64,000 nucleotides of DNA from Paenibacillus sp. JQZ6Y-1 (GCF_040719145.1 NZ_JBFDUZ010000001.1:1922001-1986000); one strand, 5' to 3'. Shown: positions 45,559 through 58,999, counted from the stretch's first letter. A program made the numbers and translations. Notes: generated from the letters alone by a model not told the origin.

Positions 45559-47967
45559 TTAGTCGGTTACATCTTCAGGAGTAATTTCATACAGCTTGTT
45601 ACTCATCATGCCGAAGCCACCAAATCCGCTAATCACATCATTGATACGACTCATACCATTGCTGGTCGTGCTGGATGTACCTGATGTGCCGGATGTTGAT
45701 TTGTTACCAGATAACGCATTTTGCACAACAGATGCGGTTGTTTCTTCCCATTGTGAGGATGGCACTTCGGTACCATTTTGCTCAATCCATTCGGTAATCT
45801 CACTGGAACCGCCACGACCCATACCGCCAATCAGGAAGTATTTGATCTCTCCAGCTTTGATCATCGCTTTTAGTTTATCCAGCGTTAGGATCGGATCGCT
45901 ACCACTGTAGCCACCCATCGCCATAACCGCCTTACCTGTTCTGATAATATACGCGGACGCGGAATTCGCATTGCTGACCGCGAACAGATATTTCTCGCCG
46001 GTATTGTTTTCCGTCACATAGGACAGCAGCTTCTCATTCACAGAATCCGCCAAGCCCATTCCGCCGCGTGTACGGGTCGTTCTGCCGGAAGTGCTTGTTC
46101 CAGTACCACTTGGAGGCGTACCCGGCGTTGGTGTATTCATACCAGCGCCATTCATACCGCCGTTGCCAGTTGTACTTGTTCCGTTTGTACCAGCTCCCAT
46201 ACCTGTTCCATTCGTACCCATTCCGTTTTCCGAACCGGATGTGGTGCCTGCTCCATTATTCATACCCGGCTGACCCTGACCCGCGCCCATCATAGCGCCA
46301 CCTGGACGATTGCCGCCTCCGCCAAAGCCCATTTCCGTTACGGGACCACCATAAGGCAGAGCGATATTGCTAGACGGATTCATCAGCGGGAAGGAAGACC
46401 AGTATACTGGTGTCAGCAGCAAAGCACCAATCGCACCAGAAACGACATACGTTTTGGTACGGCGTAGCGACTTAACACGCGGAATCGCGATCAGTGCTAC
46501 CGTTGCAAGGATGCCCAATGCAGCAATCAGATAGAACCAGATCGAAGCAATCTCATTGCGATACGGATAAATAACATATAGCTGGAAGGCTGCGGTCAGT
46601 AACACGCTGATCGGCAGCAACCACGATAACCAGCCTTTGCCCTCACGATAAAAGCGCCACTGAGCGACCAAGCCTGCCGCTGCAATTGCCGCAACCGGAG
46701 GCGCCAGCATAATCAAATAATATTGGTGGAAGAAGTTCGCGATGCTGAAGAATCCAGCAACCGGAAGCAACCACATGAGCCAGAAGACGATTTCTGTGTA
46801 TTCCAGACGACGCCAGTTCTTTCTGCGTACACCTGCAAACAGAGCAATCAAGGAAATGATGGCGAAGGGCAGCAGCAGACTTGACTGTCCCGACAATTCT
46901 TTTTGGAACAGACGGAATGGCCCTACTTCGCCGGTATTGAACATACCGCCTGTACGGCGACCCGTGTCACCGCCACCCGGAGGCTGCATATTGCCGCCCG
47001 GCATACCAGTGCCCATAGCATTGCCAGCTGCACCGTTCTCTGTTGACATTTCACCAGTTGCAGATGCTCCACTGCCCTCTGTACCGGTTGTGGTAGAACC
47101 ATTTTCGCTTGTAGCGCCCGGCATTCCTGGCATACCGCCACCACCCATATTGCCAAAGGTTTGCGTTTCACCAGTCAGACGGCTAACACCGTTATATCCA
47201 AATGCCAGCTCCAGTACAGAGTTGGTTTGGCTACTGCCGATATAGGGACGCTGATCTGCTGGCACGCTATCGACGATAACTGGCCAAGAGAGCGATACCC
47301 CTGCCAGTGCAATCGTACCGAGTATCAGCACAGATAGCTTCTTTTTCCAATTCACTTTGTAAGCGAGCAGATAAAATACATACAGCGCAGGCAAAATCAT
47401 GTAGGCTTGCAGCATTTTCTCGTTAAAGGCAACGCCGATCATGGCGAATCCGCCGATGATCCAGCCGATCTTTTGCAGACGTACGCCTTTGAGCAGCATC
47501 CATGAAGCCAGCAACAGCGTGAATACCAGAATGCCGTCCACGTTGTTGGAGCGCTGCACGGCTACAGCCACCGGTGTAAGCGCCATGAATAATGCAGCAA
47601 CACGAGCGGCAGTCAGACCGAAGGTTGGCTTAACCATCGCATAGATGAGTCCAACCGAGCCTATGCCTGCAAGTGCTGCTGGCAATGTTACACTCCATCC
47701 GTGCACGCCAAATATCGCCGCAAACAACGTCTGAATCCAGAACGCTACAGGCGGCTTATCAATCGTTACGAATCCCGCAGGATCAAACGAAGCATAGAAA
47801 AAATTATGAAAGCTTTGCAGCATGCTTGTAATAGCAGCTGTATAGTACGAGTTGGCATTTCCGTTATCCCAAATATTCCAGAGATTCAGAAATGCGGATA
47901 AGATCAAGATGAGAATGAGGGGAATATCTATTCTTGAGCGAGATACAGTAGTGGTTCTTGGTTCCAT
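45559..47967 (-). CDS. GT39/ArnT-like membrane glycosyltransferase (YkcB-like)
   Basis: An 802-residue polytopic membrane protein of the PMT/ArnT fold that transfers sugars from a lipid-phosphate donor to an envelope acceptor. The family region FDPAGFVTIDKPPVAFWIQ, the paired GWSVTLPAALAGIGSVGLIY and QRSNNVDGILVFTLLLASWML are clear. About 12 membrane segments precede a soluble C-terminal domain. Two unusual Gly/Met/Pro/Thr-rich low-complexity stretches (residues about 262-345 and about 540-640) sit in extracellular loops. B. subtilis YkcB has a similar plan and works with a GT2 partner; none is next to this gene. GGGAGG fixes the start. Confidence 0.88.
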   Translation of the reverse strand: MEPRTTTVSRSRIDIPLILILILSAFLNLWNIWDNGNANSYYTAAITSMLQSFHNFFYASFDPAGFVTIDKPPVAFWIQTLFAAIFGVHGWSVTLPAALAGIGSVGLIYAMVKPTFGLTAARVAALFMALTPVAVAVQRSNNVDGILVFTLLLASWMLLKGVRLQKIGWIIGGFAMIGVAFNEKMLQAYMILPALYVFYLLAYKVNWKKKLSVLILGTIALAGVSLSWPVIVDSVPADQRPYIGSSQTNSVLELAFGYNGVSRLTGETQTFGNMGGGGMPGMPGATSENGSTTTGTEGSGASATGEMSTENGAAGNAMGTGMPGGNMQPPGGGDTGRRTGGMFNTGEVGPFRLFQKELSGQSSLLLPFAIISLIALFAGVRRKNWRRLEYTEIVFWLMWLLPVAGFFSIANFFHQYYLIMLAPPVAAIAAAGLVAQWRFYREGKGWLSWLLPISVLLTAAFQLYVIYPYRNEIASIWFYLIAALGILATVALIAIPRVKSLRRTKTYVVSGAIGALLLTPVYWSSFPLMNPSSNIALPYGGPVTEMGFGGGGNRPGGAMMGAGQGQPGMNNGAGTTSGSENGMGTNGTGMGAGTNGTSTTGNGGMNGAGMNTPTPGTPPSGTGTSTSGRTTRTRGGMGLADSVNEKLLSYVTENNTGEKYLFAVSNANSASAYIIRTGKAVMAMGGYSGSDPILTLDKLKAMIKAGEIKYFLIGGMGRGGSSEITEWIEQNGTEVPSSQWEETTASVVQNALSGNKSTSGTSGTSSTTSNGMSRINDVISGFGGFGMMSNKLYEITPEDVTD

Positions 47968-48390
47968 TGGACTTCCTCCCGAATTGGTGATTGGATGATC
48001 TGACGCATCCTTTACAATCGCTCGTCTTGCTCCGCTCCGAATGAGGATGACAGATATTGGGATCGAGCAGTCATGACGGCTTATTTATTCCTCCTCATCT
48101 ATTAAATATGATGTATATGTATTTTGTATGAACAACATTAAGATCAGTTCATAGAATTCTTAAAAATACATAAAAAATAAAAAAGTACCGCCAATATAGC
48201 GGTACTTCAGTCATTTCTTAGTATATATATAAGCGTTATGCAATATAAGGGGTATGTAGCACAGACGCTTGGCGCCTGTAGAAAAGGATAATTGCTGGCT
48301 ATACGATACTTTGGCGATGATCATTGTATCGCATAGTATGATGGACATGGAACATAGATCAATTCCGCTCCCTATACTTTACAGGCAGGC
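47968..48390. other. Intergenic region between the GT39 and pectate lyase genes
   Basis: A 423-base gap with the pectate lyase terminator at 48171-48207. The rest is AT-rich and has no gene or clear regulatory motif. Confidence 0.5.
48171..48207 (-). terminator. Terminator of the pectate lyase gene
   Basis: AAGTACCGC (48183-48191) pairs with GCGGTACTT (48199-48207). A T-rich run follows on the minus strand. Confidence 0.8.
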
Positions 48391-49083
48391 TTAGTATTGT
48401 ACATTGCCACTTTCTGTAATGTTAGCAGTGTTTACACCACGGAATTTGGTCGGGATATTATGGTAACGTGTATTTGTCATCTTTACGGTAGAGATACTGC
48501 TATCAGTACGGAAAATGGATTCTTTCATATTGGAGATGTCACAGCGATCAATAATCACATTAACTTTGAATGTGCTGCCACCCACCTGACGGATGAATTT
48601 ACCAGCGTTGGAGCCTTTAAAGTTTTTTACCGTAAAAGTAGATGGAGCGTTAATTTGGAACATTTTATCATCGCCATTGGTAGCGGAACCGCCGTCCAGG
48701 GTGACATTACCGCTTTCCTTGATCGTCAGGGCATCTTCACCGATGTCTTCCCAGACAATATTTTGGAGTGTTGCATTGCCGTACGTATGTATGCCGTCTG
48801 CTGCAGGTGCGCCAATTACTACATTTTTGATAGCGCCACCATTTTCAATACGGAAAATAGGCTTTTGCCCTTCCTTTTGACTTCCATCCCCCAATGCGCT
48901 GCCTGCGATATACCGTTGACCTTTGCCATCGAATACTTCACCGCTTTTTACAATAATCGTCGTGTTCTGTACACCCGGTGTGGCAGACGTTGCCGCTGAT
49001 ACCGTCGCTGTAGGTGCTGGAATTATCATAATAACCGAAGCTAGTACAGTGCCTGCCATCAAAGAAACAAACCATTTTTTCAT
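48391..49083 (-). CDS. Secreted pectate lyase, PL3 family
   Basis: A 230-residue exported enzyme that cleaves polygalacturonate by beta-elimination with calcium. A Sec signal (about 30 residues, ending VSA) precedes a right-handed parallel beta-helix. The PL3 core is clear: FRIENGGAIKNVVIGAPAAD, then HTYGNATLQNIVWEDIGEDA, with acidic residues D96, E112, D113 and D117 that should bind calcium, followed by K122, K140, K162 and R165 as candidate catalytic bases. Its length is typical. AAAGGAGAG supports the start. It is transcribed alone. No cre match better than 11 of 14 was seen upstream. Confidence 0.93.
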   Translation of the reverse strand: MKKWFVSLMAGTVLASVIMIIPAPTATVSAATSATPGVQNTTIIVKSGEVFDGKGQRYIAGSALGDGSQKEGQKPIFRIENGGAIKNVVIGAPAADGIHTYGNATLQNIVWEDIGEDALTIKESGNVTLDGGSATNGDDKMFQINAPSTFTVKNFKGSNAGKFIRQVGGSTFKVNVIIDRCDISNMKESIFRTDSSISTVKMTNTRYHNIPTKFRGVNTANITESGNVQY

Positions 49084-49410
49084 ATTCTCAATCTCTCCTT
49101 TATCATAACGTTGTTACCCGAATTTTATTGTAAATAAATGGGTACTCTTCCACAGTATCATCCGTTGGATTACTTATCTATATGAAAATGAAGAACCCTT
49201 TTCATGAAATGCTGTAGAATTTTATGTATTTTTCATCATATGAACCTATACAACATTGACGTATCATTCTGTTCATATCTCCTAGATATACAAATGGTGC
49301 TAACCGTACATGCCACATATTGCATACCATACGATACGAGATGAGGCAGTTTCGTCAGGTACGCAAACATGCCGCACATCAAGGATGCACGGCATAGAAA
49401 GTAATCCTAC
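49084..49410. other. Intergenic region upstream of the pectate lyase
   Basis: A 327-base gap. A short hairpin ATGCCG (49369-49374)/CGGCAT (49390-49395) just past the phosphodiesterase stop could be its terminator. An imperfect TAACGTTGTTA near the pectate lyase start resembles a weak operator. No gene seen. Confidence 0.45.
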
Positions 49411-49920
49411 TTAACGTTTCTGATCCTTATCAAAGAAATAATGCTCATATCGAATATCGTCATCTTGGATAAAAAGCTTCCCATAAGAATACCGAGGCTG
49501 CATGCGTTTGTCAGTTGGAGAGCCGGGATTGAACAACAGAACGCCATCACGCTCCTCCGCAAATGGAATATGCGAATGACCGAACACAATAACGTCTACT
49601 TCGCCCGGCTCAAAGGAACGGAATGCTCGATCCTGCGTCGATCCCCGGAATCCGCCGTCTCCGTGTACAATGCCGATTTTCTTACCAGCGACCTCGATAA
49701 TTTTGCGGCGTCCCAGCTTATCGACGATACTCTGTGAATCATTATTTCCAGCAATCGCTTCGACAGGTGCCACCTCTGCGAGTAGCTCATACACGCCCCA
49801 GTCGCAAAAATCACCTGCATGAATAATTAACTCTACATCAGCCAGACCATCCCACACCTGCTGCGGCAAGGTCAGACGATGGCGAAACAAATGCGTATCC
49901 GAAATAACACCAATAATCAT
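49411..49920 (-). CDS. YfcE/MJ0936-type metallophosphoesterase
   Basis: A 169-residue calcineurin-like phosphodiesterase. The metal ligands are in ISDTHLF, HAGDFCD, AGNND, VHGDGG and FGHSHIP, a complete binuclear site as in YfcE. It acts on phosphodiesters in vitro; the biological substrate is unknown. It starts one base after the stop of the FhuF-like gene (TAACATG), so translation is coupled. GGAGGGG precedes the ATG. Confidence 0.92.
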   Translation of the reverse strand: MIIGVISDTHLFRHRLTLPQQVWDGLADVELIIHAGDFCDWGVYELLAEVAPVEAIAGNNDSQSIVDKLGRRKIIEVAGKKIGIVHGDGGFRGSTQDRAFRSFEPGEVDVIVFGHSHIPFAEERDGVLLFNPGSPTDKRMQPRYSYGKLFIQDDDIRYEHYFFDKDQKR

Positions 49921-49921
49921 G

Positions 49922-50794
49922 TTACCCCTCCTTCAATGAATGAGCGAGCCGTCGTTCCTCGCGGGTATTCTTGCTAAGTTTGGGACAGTTAAAGCAGTAA
50001 TCGCCATCATCCATCTGATGATACAAACAGCAAGCACTGCGAATCAACACCTGTCCATTGCGCTCCAGATTATCGGTATAACGCGGTGGTACTGCAAGTG
50101 GATTACGACTCAATGCAAATACGTCAGCAGGCAATTCATGCAGTACATAATGCAGATCCTGCTCTAATTGGCTTTTTACTGGTTCCTCTGCTTGCTGCTG
50201 CCATAATGCAACAAAATAATAATATCGTGCTGGCAATTGCCGCCAAAGCATACGTACATGTTCTCCCGTCACCTCTGCCATACATTCCATCAGCGGTCGC
50301 AACACTTCCGTATACATCGCTGTCATAACCTCATATCGGAACGTTTCCCGATCACCATTCCATGACGACTCATACAAAATATGTCGCGTTGCATGGTCAT
50401 TTGATACTTCAAGCTCATCTGTCACTTCATGCTCTGCCGACAATGACTGTAGCGACAGTGTATCCACCTCAAAGGCAAACTGACAATATGCTCCGCTCAT
50501 GTACATATGGAGCGTCAATTGTTCCAGCGATAAGCGAATTCCCGTTTGATGCACGGACAAGTAATACTGCATCGCTAGTGGCAGCCCAGTCAGCCATGAA
50601 CAGAAAAAGGTAGCTGCTGGCGCAAGATCAGACGCTCCCAGTCGTGGTGCATAATCCTCCAGAAATGCCTTCATTCCCTCAGGAGTCGCCAATTCCGTAA
50701 ATGGAATGTGATAGATCGAATCTGGCTGAGGCTGATTCACGATATAAAATTGCTGACGTAGCTGTTCCCAATCCGGCTGTATGATATGCCCCAT
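49922..50794 (-). CDS. FhuF-like ferric iron reductase, 2Fe-2S protein
   Basis: A 290-residue protein whose C-terminus carries the FhuF iron-sulfur motif C255-C256-x10-C267-x2-C270 (ACCLYHQ then DYCFNCPK). The rest matches the variable N-terminal domain of siderophore-iron reductases, which free iron from imported ferric siderophores in the cytosol. No siderophore transporter lies beside it. The second ATG (MGHIIQPDW) is chosen since AAAGGAG directly abuts the first. It is coupled to the phosphodiesterase gene downstream. Confidence 0.85.
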   Translation of the reverse strand: MGHIIQPDWEQLRQQFYIVNQPQPDSIYHIPFTELATPEGMKAFLEDYAPRLGASDLAPAATFFCSWLTGLPLAMQYYLSVHQTGIRLSLEQLTLHMYMSGAYCQFAFEVDTLSLQSLSAEHEVTDELEVSNDHATRHILYESSWNGDRETFRYEVMTAMYTEVLRPLMECMAEVTGEHVRMLWRQLPARYYYFVALWQQQAEEPVKSQLEQDLHYVLHELPADVFALSRNPLAVPPRYTDNLERNGQVLIRSACCLYHQMDDGDYCFNCPKLSKNTREERRLAHSLKEG

Positions 50795-50870
50795 CGCATT
50801 CATCTCCTTTGCCGTGTTCGTGATGATATTCCTTCATCCTATACCATTTATACAGGTAGTTCAAACAAAC

Positions 50871-50903
50871 AAAAAAAGGGACAGCCCGATATACGGACTG
50901 TCC
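50871..50903 (-). terminator. Terminator of glpX
   Basis: GGACAG (50879-50884) pairs with CTGTCC (50898-50903), with an inner CCG/CGG stem. Seven T follow on the minus strand. Confidence 0.85.
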
Positions 50904-51067
50904 AAATCACGGAGGTAATGCTGAGAAAGCGTACCGACTCTTATACAAGCATGCAATCCTTGCATTCCCTAATATGGATCACTGCTATGGGGGAGGCCAT
51001 AAACAGTCATCGAACATAAGAGCCGGACATTCAGATAAAACCCTTAACCCGATAAAGCATCAGGCGC

Positions 51068-52135
51068 TTATTGCGCCTGTTTAACGGCAGCCTGCTGTTT
51101 CTTACCAGCTACCGATTCCACGGCTGCCGTGCGGCGGTCTTCCGGCGTACCAGTCGACTGAATTTTTGCAATTTTATGCAGCACTTCTTTGTTCGGCAAA
51201 TAATGAAGCGACTTGATATAACGAATCGTTTTGGTTTTGGCTCTCATGACGATAGAATGCGTTTCGGCACGCTCGTCGCCGACATAACGGACACCACCCA
51301 AAATCTCGCCCGGTGTTACACCTGTTGCAGCAAAGATCACATCATCGGTACCGATCATATCCTCCATGCTCAATACACGATAGGGGTCTTCAATGCCCAT
51401 CGCTTTGCAGCGAGCGAACTCATCTGCATTGGCAGGCATCAGACGGCCTTGAATTTCACCGCCCAAGCATGACAACGCTGCTGCGGCAAGAACGCCTTCC
51501 GGTGCGCCGCCGGAACCGATATATAGATCGATACCCGCTTCTGGGAATGCTGGAGCCATTGCACCAGCGACATCACCATCACTTAGAAATTTGATGCGTA
51601 CGCCTGTTTTGCGCAATGTCTTGATCGTACTTTCATGACGATCACGATCCAAAATCATGACCGTCAAATCCGCCATTTTCTTGCCCAGTGCCTTTGCTGC
51701 CTTGCGCAGCGTGACATCCACTGGGTCCTCAATACTAAGCTTACCGACAAGTGCCGGTCCAACGGCCAGCTTCTCCATATACATGTCTGGTGCATGGAGC
51801 AGATTGCCCTTGTCCGCTACCGCAATAACCGATAGTGCATTATTCAACCCCTTTGCTACAATGACGGTGCCTTCCAGTGGATCTACAGCTACATCCACCT
51901 CAGGAGCTTGGGTGCTACCCAGCTTCTCACCGATATACAGCATCGGCGCTTCATCCATTTCTCCTTCGCCGATTACGACCGTACCATTCACCGATACGGA
52001 ATCGAACATGGCTCTCATGGCCAGCGTTGCTGCCTCGTCTGCACTGTTCTTGTCACCGCGACCCATCCACGGAGCCGAAGCCAATGCCGCTACTTCCGTT
52101 ACTCGTACAATTTCCAATGCCAATTCGCGTTCCAT
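51068..52135 (-). CDS. glpX: Class II fructose-1,6-bisphosphatase
   Basis: It removes the 1-phosphate of fructose-1,6-bisphosphate in gluconeogenesis. The 355-residue length is normal for GlpX. Family blocks: [77 protein letters not shown] and [14 protein letters not shown]. The ATG follows GAAGGAG; a longer frame begins earlier without support. It is a single-gene unit ending at 50871-50903. Confidence 0.96.
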   Translation of the reverse strand: MERELALEIVRVTEVAALASAPWMGRGDKNSADEAATLAMRAMFDSVSVNGTVVIGEGEMDEAPMLYIGEKLGSTQAPEVDVAVDPLEGTVIVAKGLNNALSVIAVADKGNLLHAPDMYMEKLAVGPALVGKLSIEDPVDVTLRKAAKALGKKMADLTVMILDRDRHESTIKTLRKTGVRIKFLSDGDVAGAMAPAFPEAGIDLYIGSGGAPEGVLAAAALSCLGGEIQGRLMPANADEFARCKAMGIEDPYRVLSMEDMIGTDDVIFAATGVTPGEILGGVRYVGDERAETHSIVMRAKTKTIRYIKSLHYLPNKEVLHKIAKIQSTGTPEDRRTAAVESVAGKKQQAAVKQAQ

Positions 52136-52392
52136 GTCTTCCACTCCTTCTATTTGTGGGTTTTCCAAGAGAAATGATTTGTTTCTGCTGACTATAATAG
52201 CATCTTTCTTTAAATAAATGTTGCTTTTTTTGAAAATTTTCTTTTAAAACAAATTTATTGCATCAATAAAGAAAGATTATATGTAATTATAACCACTTTT
52301 CACGACATGAAACAACATTATAATTTGGTATTTTAGTCCCTTTTCCTATACTCCTTTAAGCTAAATCCATAAAAAACAGCTTAATACATAAC

Positions 52393-52427
52393 AAAAAAGC
52401 CTAATTTCTATGAAATGTTAGGCTTTT
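52393..52427. terminator. Bidirectional hairpin terminator
   Basis: AAAAGCCTAA (52395-52404) pairs with TTAGGCTTTT (52418-52427). A and T runs flank it on both sides. Confidence 0.75.
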
Positions 52428-52486
52428 CGAATCATTTTCAGTTATGAAAATACGACAAAAAATAGCCACTTTGAAATAAACATGAA

Positions 52487-52521
52487 AATACGGCTAATCA
52501 AGGGGGATGATTAGCCGTATT
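52487..52521 (-). terminator. Strong hairpin, probable terminator of the first protease gene
   Basis: AATACGGCTAATCA (52487-52500) pairs perfectly with TGATTAGCCGTATT (52508-52521) over a seven-base loop. Four T follow on the minus strand. Confidence 0.7.
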
Positions 52522-52713
52522 CAACATTAATGTCCGAAACCAACATTCAATGTTATATTCAGACATTTACAATAGGGAGAAACAAACTGTCTGCCTGGCA
52601 GACCATCCTATTGCTGCTTCTTTTGCTTGCTGTTGCCGTACGTTTCCTTCATTAGATACATATACCACTATGACTCCAAAAGGAAACTCCATGCAAGAGC
52701 AACCATTCTTATA

Positions 52714-54507
<1,794 letters not shown>

Positions 54508-54635
54508 TTATGTATATTGCATGAACACGCATGAATGCTTCTCATTGAGCATCATTTCCAAATCCCCATGGGCATCCTCTTTTTCATACGAAGTTGTAAA
54601 TAATGGAACAACTATCCATGCGTTGGAAAGAATAT

Positions 54636-54663
54636 TATCATGATTCCTAAAGAAAATAAACAC
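54636..54663 (-). promoter_or_regulatory. 28-base element shared by both protease upstream regions (copy 1)
   Basis: It contains the core GATTCCTAAAGAAAATAAA on the plus strand and matches 56786-56813 at 25 of 28 positions. It lies 219 bases upstream of the protease start; the equivalent in copy 2 lies 230 bases upstream. An activator or repressor site is likely. Confidence 0.5.
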
Positions 54664-54792
54664 TTATTTAGATTTTTTTAAGATTTGTTTAAAAATAGTT
54701 CATTGTGCCTGACACTTTGGGTCAGCTTATTCAACGACTGGTCAATAATAATCAATACTAGATCCTACTCTATGTATAAGGGGATAGAATTC

Positions 54793-54845
54793 CATTACAT
54801 AAAAGAAAAGCACCTATCCATTACATAAAAGAAAAACACCTCTCT
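54793..54845. repeat. Direct repeat duplicating half a terminator
   Basis: CATTACATAAAAGAAAA followed by a CACCT stretch occurs twice (from about 54793 and 54820). The second copy supplies the left arm of the protease terminator; the first copy has only the left arm. Confidence 0.7.
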
Positions 54846-54864
54846 ACCCTCAGGCAGAGAGGTG
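54831..54864 (-). terminator. Terminator of the second protease gene
   Basis: CACCTCTCT (54837-54845) pairs with AGAGAGGTG (54856-54864). A T-run follows on the minus strand. Confidence 0.8.
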
Positions 54865-54912
54865 CTTCCTTTCATGTTCATCCATGATCCGTCGAAGAGA
54901 TCGTTGGCTGAA

Positions 54913-56571
<1,659 letters not shown>

Positions 56572-56785
56572 TCACTTGGTTTTGTTTGAATAATAAACTG
56601 CTCCGGTCGAAAATCCAGCGTACATCCGTAATTGTACCTGTTGCTACCCAACCCGAGATCCTGCTTACACCCTGCCAGCTATGTATAGCGGGCTTGCCAA
56701 ACCTGTGATGCCGCTGCTTTCTTCACCTCCTGTAGTTGAATGTGAATCATCATTTGCGGAACACATCTCTGTGTGGGAGAAAGCG

Positions 56786-56813
56786 TATCACGATTCCTAA
56801 AAAAAATAAATAC
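56786..56813 (-). promoter_or_regulatory. 28-base element shared by both protease upstream regions (copy 2)
   Basis: The counterpart of 54636-54663, differing at three positions, 230 bases upstream of the copy 2 start. The sequence around it is otherwise dissimilar, which suggests functional constraint. Confidence 0.5.
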
Positions 56814-56917
56814 CCTTTTGACTAAAAAAATGAAAAAATCTTAAAAAGATCCTAATAACTAACATATGAGGTGCCTTTAATTGACAATCGGTCAAAAAAG
56901 ATGATGTTTTCACACGC

Positions 56918-56963
56918 AAAAAAGACTTAAAAAACGCTTCTGCGATTTTTTAAGTCTTTTTTT
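56918..56963. terminator. Strong bidirectional terminator
   Basis: AAAAAAGACTTAAAAAA, then CGC, pairs with GCG and TTTTTTAAGTCTTTTTT over a short TTCT loop with one bulge. It follows the aldehyde dehydrogenase gene. Confidence 0.9.
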
Positions 56964-57119
56964 ACATGTTAAACTAAGTTTTCATTTAAAATATATAGGA
57001 ATCAGGAATATGATTTATTCATTTTGACGCTATCATCTGCCTTTTTTGATTTCCCATTGTAAAAAAGGGAACTAAACAGGAAAGGTAGTTCGACTGGCGA
57101 ACTATTGCAGGCTCAATGA

Positions 57120-58571
57120 TTAAGAAGATTGATTAAACACAACAAGCTTCGTTTCGAGCATATCTTCTAGTGCATATTTGACTCCTTCACGACCAATTCC
57201 ACTCTGCTTCACACCACCATATGGCATTTGATCCACACGGAAAGATGGAATATCGTTCACAATAACGCCGCCTACCTCAAGTTGACGAATAGCACGGAAG
57301 GCAGTATCCAATCGGGATGTATATATTCCTGCCTGCAATCCATAGTCGGAATGATTCACAGCAGCGATTGCTTCATCCATATCTTTTACCTTATTGATCA
57401 TAACGACGGGTGCAAATGCTTCGCGGCAAGCAATCTTCGCTTTGGGATCGACATGCAACAGTACCGTTGGCAGCAATAAGCCATCCTTCAGTTCATTTCC
57501 GCACGCCACTTCTGCTCCTTGCTCTATTGCCTCGGCAATCCATTCCAATGCCCGCTTTTGCTCCTTCGGTGCGATCATCGCCGCTACATCGGTGTCCTCA
57601 GATAATGGATCGCCCAGCTTGAGTTTACCTGTCGTTTCCACAAACCGCTGAACAAATGTATCAAAGATCTCCTCATGCACATAAATCCGCTGAACAGAAA
57701 TACATACCTGTCCTTGATTACCAAATGCGCCAGAAACTGCGCGTTCGATCATACGATCAATATCCGTATCGCGGTCAATGATAAGACCAGAGTTGGAGCC
57801 TAATTCTAGCGTCACCTTTTTCAAACCAGCACGCGAACGAATCGAGATGCCTACACCCGGGCTACCCGTAAACGATAAAGCTTTCACCCGATCATCAGTC
57901 ACGATGATATCGCCAACGGTCTTGCCGTCACCAGTTACTACATTTAATGCGCCAGCAGGCAATCCCGCTTCTTCTAATAATTGTGCCAACAGTAAGGAAG
58001 ACAATGGCGTTTGCTCCGCAGGCTTCAATACAACAGTATTACCTGCCGCTAATGCTGGTCCTACTTTGTGGGCAACCAGATTCATCGGGAAATTAAACGG
58101 CGTAATCGCACCGACTACACCTACAGGCTCTTTGATGGTATAAGCGATTTTGCCTTCACCTGTGGCAGCAGCATCCAGCGGTACGGTTTCGCCATGAATA
58201 CGCTTCGCTTCCTCTGCTGAAAATTTGTATGTCTCAATGGTACGTGCAACTTCACCGCGTGCTGCTTTTAACGGTTTGGAGCCTTCGAGGGCAATCAGTC
58301 GTGCAGCCTCCTCGCTACGCTCCTCCAGCAGACGCGCCAATTGTTCCAAAATAGCAGCCCGTTTGTGAGCTGGCATATCTCGCATGATAGGTGCTGCTTT
58401 AGCGGCGGCGGCAATAGCCTGACGCGTTTCTTCCTCATTCGCTTCTGCCACATTGGCAATCTGTGCTCCATTATATGGAGAGTATAACGCTTCATAGGAA
58501 GCAGCTTCCTGCCATTTGCCATCAATATATAGATGCTTGTTCGCAATTTCATTTAGAGTATCCGTCATCAT
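57120..58571 (-). CDS. Aldehyde dehydrogenase family protein
   Basis: A 483-residue NAD(P)-dependent dehydrogenase that oxidises an aldehyde to the acid. Key parts: the catalytic Cys in GNQGQVCISVQRIYV, the Glu in TLELGSNSG, the cofactor site SFTGSPGVG, and FNFPMNLVAHKVGPALAAGNTVVLKPAEQTPLSS in composition. The FNFPMNLVAHK block is of the lactaldehyde/glyceraldehyde-type dehydrogenases rather than betaine or acetaldehyde types. An adjacent rhamnose-type pathway is not present, so the substrate is a guess. GGAAAGGAAG precedes the ATG; a second ATG follows directly. It forms a single-gene unit. Confidence 0.92.
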   Translation of the reverse strand: MMTDTLNEIANKHLYIDGKWQEAASYEALYSPYNGAQIANVAEANEEETRQAIAAAAKAAPIMRDMPAHKRAAILEQLARLLEERSEEAARLIALEGSKPLKAARGEVARTIETYKFSAEEAKRIHGETVPLDAAATGEGKIAYTIKEPVGVVGAITPFNFPMNLVAHKVGPALAAGNTVVLKPAEQTPLSSLLLAQLLEEAGLPAGALNVVTGDGKTVGDIIVTDDRVKALSFTGSPGVGISIRSRAGLKKVTLELGSNSGLIIDRDTDIDRMIERAVSGAFGNQGQVCISVQRIYVHEEIFDTFVQRFVETTGKLKLGDPLSEDTDVAAMIAPKEQKRALEWIAEAIEQGAEVACGNELKDGLLLPTVLLHVDPKAKIACREAFAPVVMINKVKDMDEAIAAVNHSDYGLQAGIYTSRLDTAFRAIRQLEVGGVIVNDIPSFRVDQMPYGGVKQSGIGREGVKYALEDMLETKLVVFNQSS

Positions 58572-58999
58572 TCATCTTCCTTTCCTTATATCCTATAAAG
58601 TAAGCCTACCGTTATTTTAAACGAACAAACCTTCCGTTAATCGAATAACGTCGAAATGTCTCATTTTGTTCATAGGCACCTTCCTTAATTCGATTAAATT
58701 CGACAAAATAAGATATATTTCCTATTTTTAACAAGACAGTCCTAGGACTATAATTAATTTACTTAGTCCTACCGACATATAATACAGAGAGCAAGGACAA
58801 GAGGATTCAGAGCCAAAAGACATAGAAAACAAGGGGTTATATCATATACAGTCTTTGTTTATAACCATTGGGATACTGGACAGGTCAAAAGGAGAGCACC
58901 ACAGCAACCAGATTTCAGCATACTTAGATTCGACAAAAAACTGCATTACCGCTTTATCTTTATCCTTCGCAGCCAATTCAATAAAATGGAGTGATTCAC
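58572..58999. other. Divergent region between aldehyde dehydrogenase and chemoreceptor
   Basis: A 428-base AT-rich gap. It holds a 12-base palindrome AGTCCTAGGACT at 58738-58749 and a weak sigma-D-like ACCGACAT near 58770, of the type that drives chemotaxis genes in Bacillus. No gene seen. Confidence 0.45.

Larger units (their letters stand above)
52136..52713. other. Intergenic region with two terminators
   Basis: A 578-base gap upstream of glpX and downstream of the first protease gene. It contains hairpins at 52393-52427 and 52487-52521 and AT-rich sequence toward glpX. A small GTCTGCC/GGCAGAC palindrome lies at 52589-52603. No gene seen. Confidence 0.5.

Noticed and set aside
49084-49130. 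A cre site upstream of the pectate lyase
   Set aside because: The best alignment reached only 11 of 14 consensus positions.
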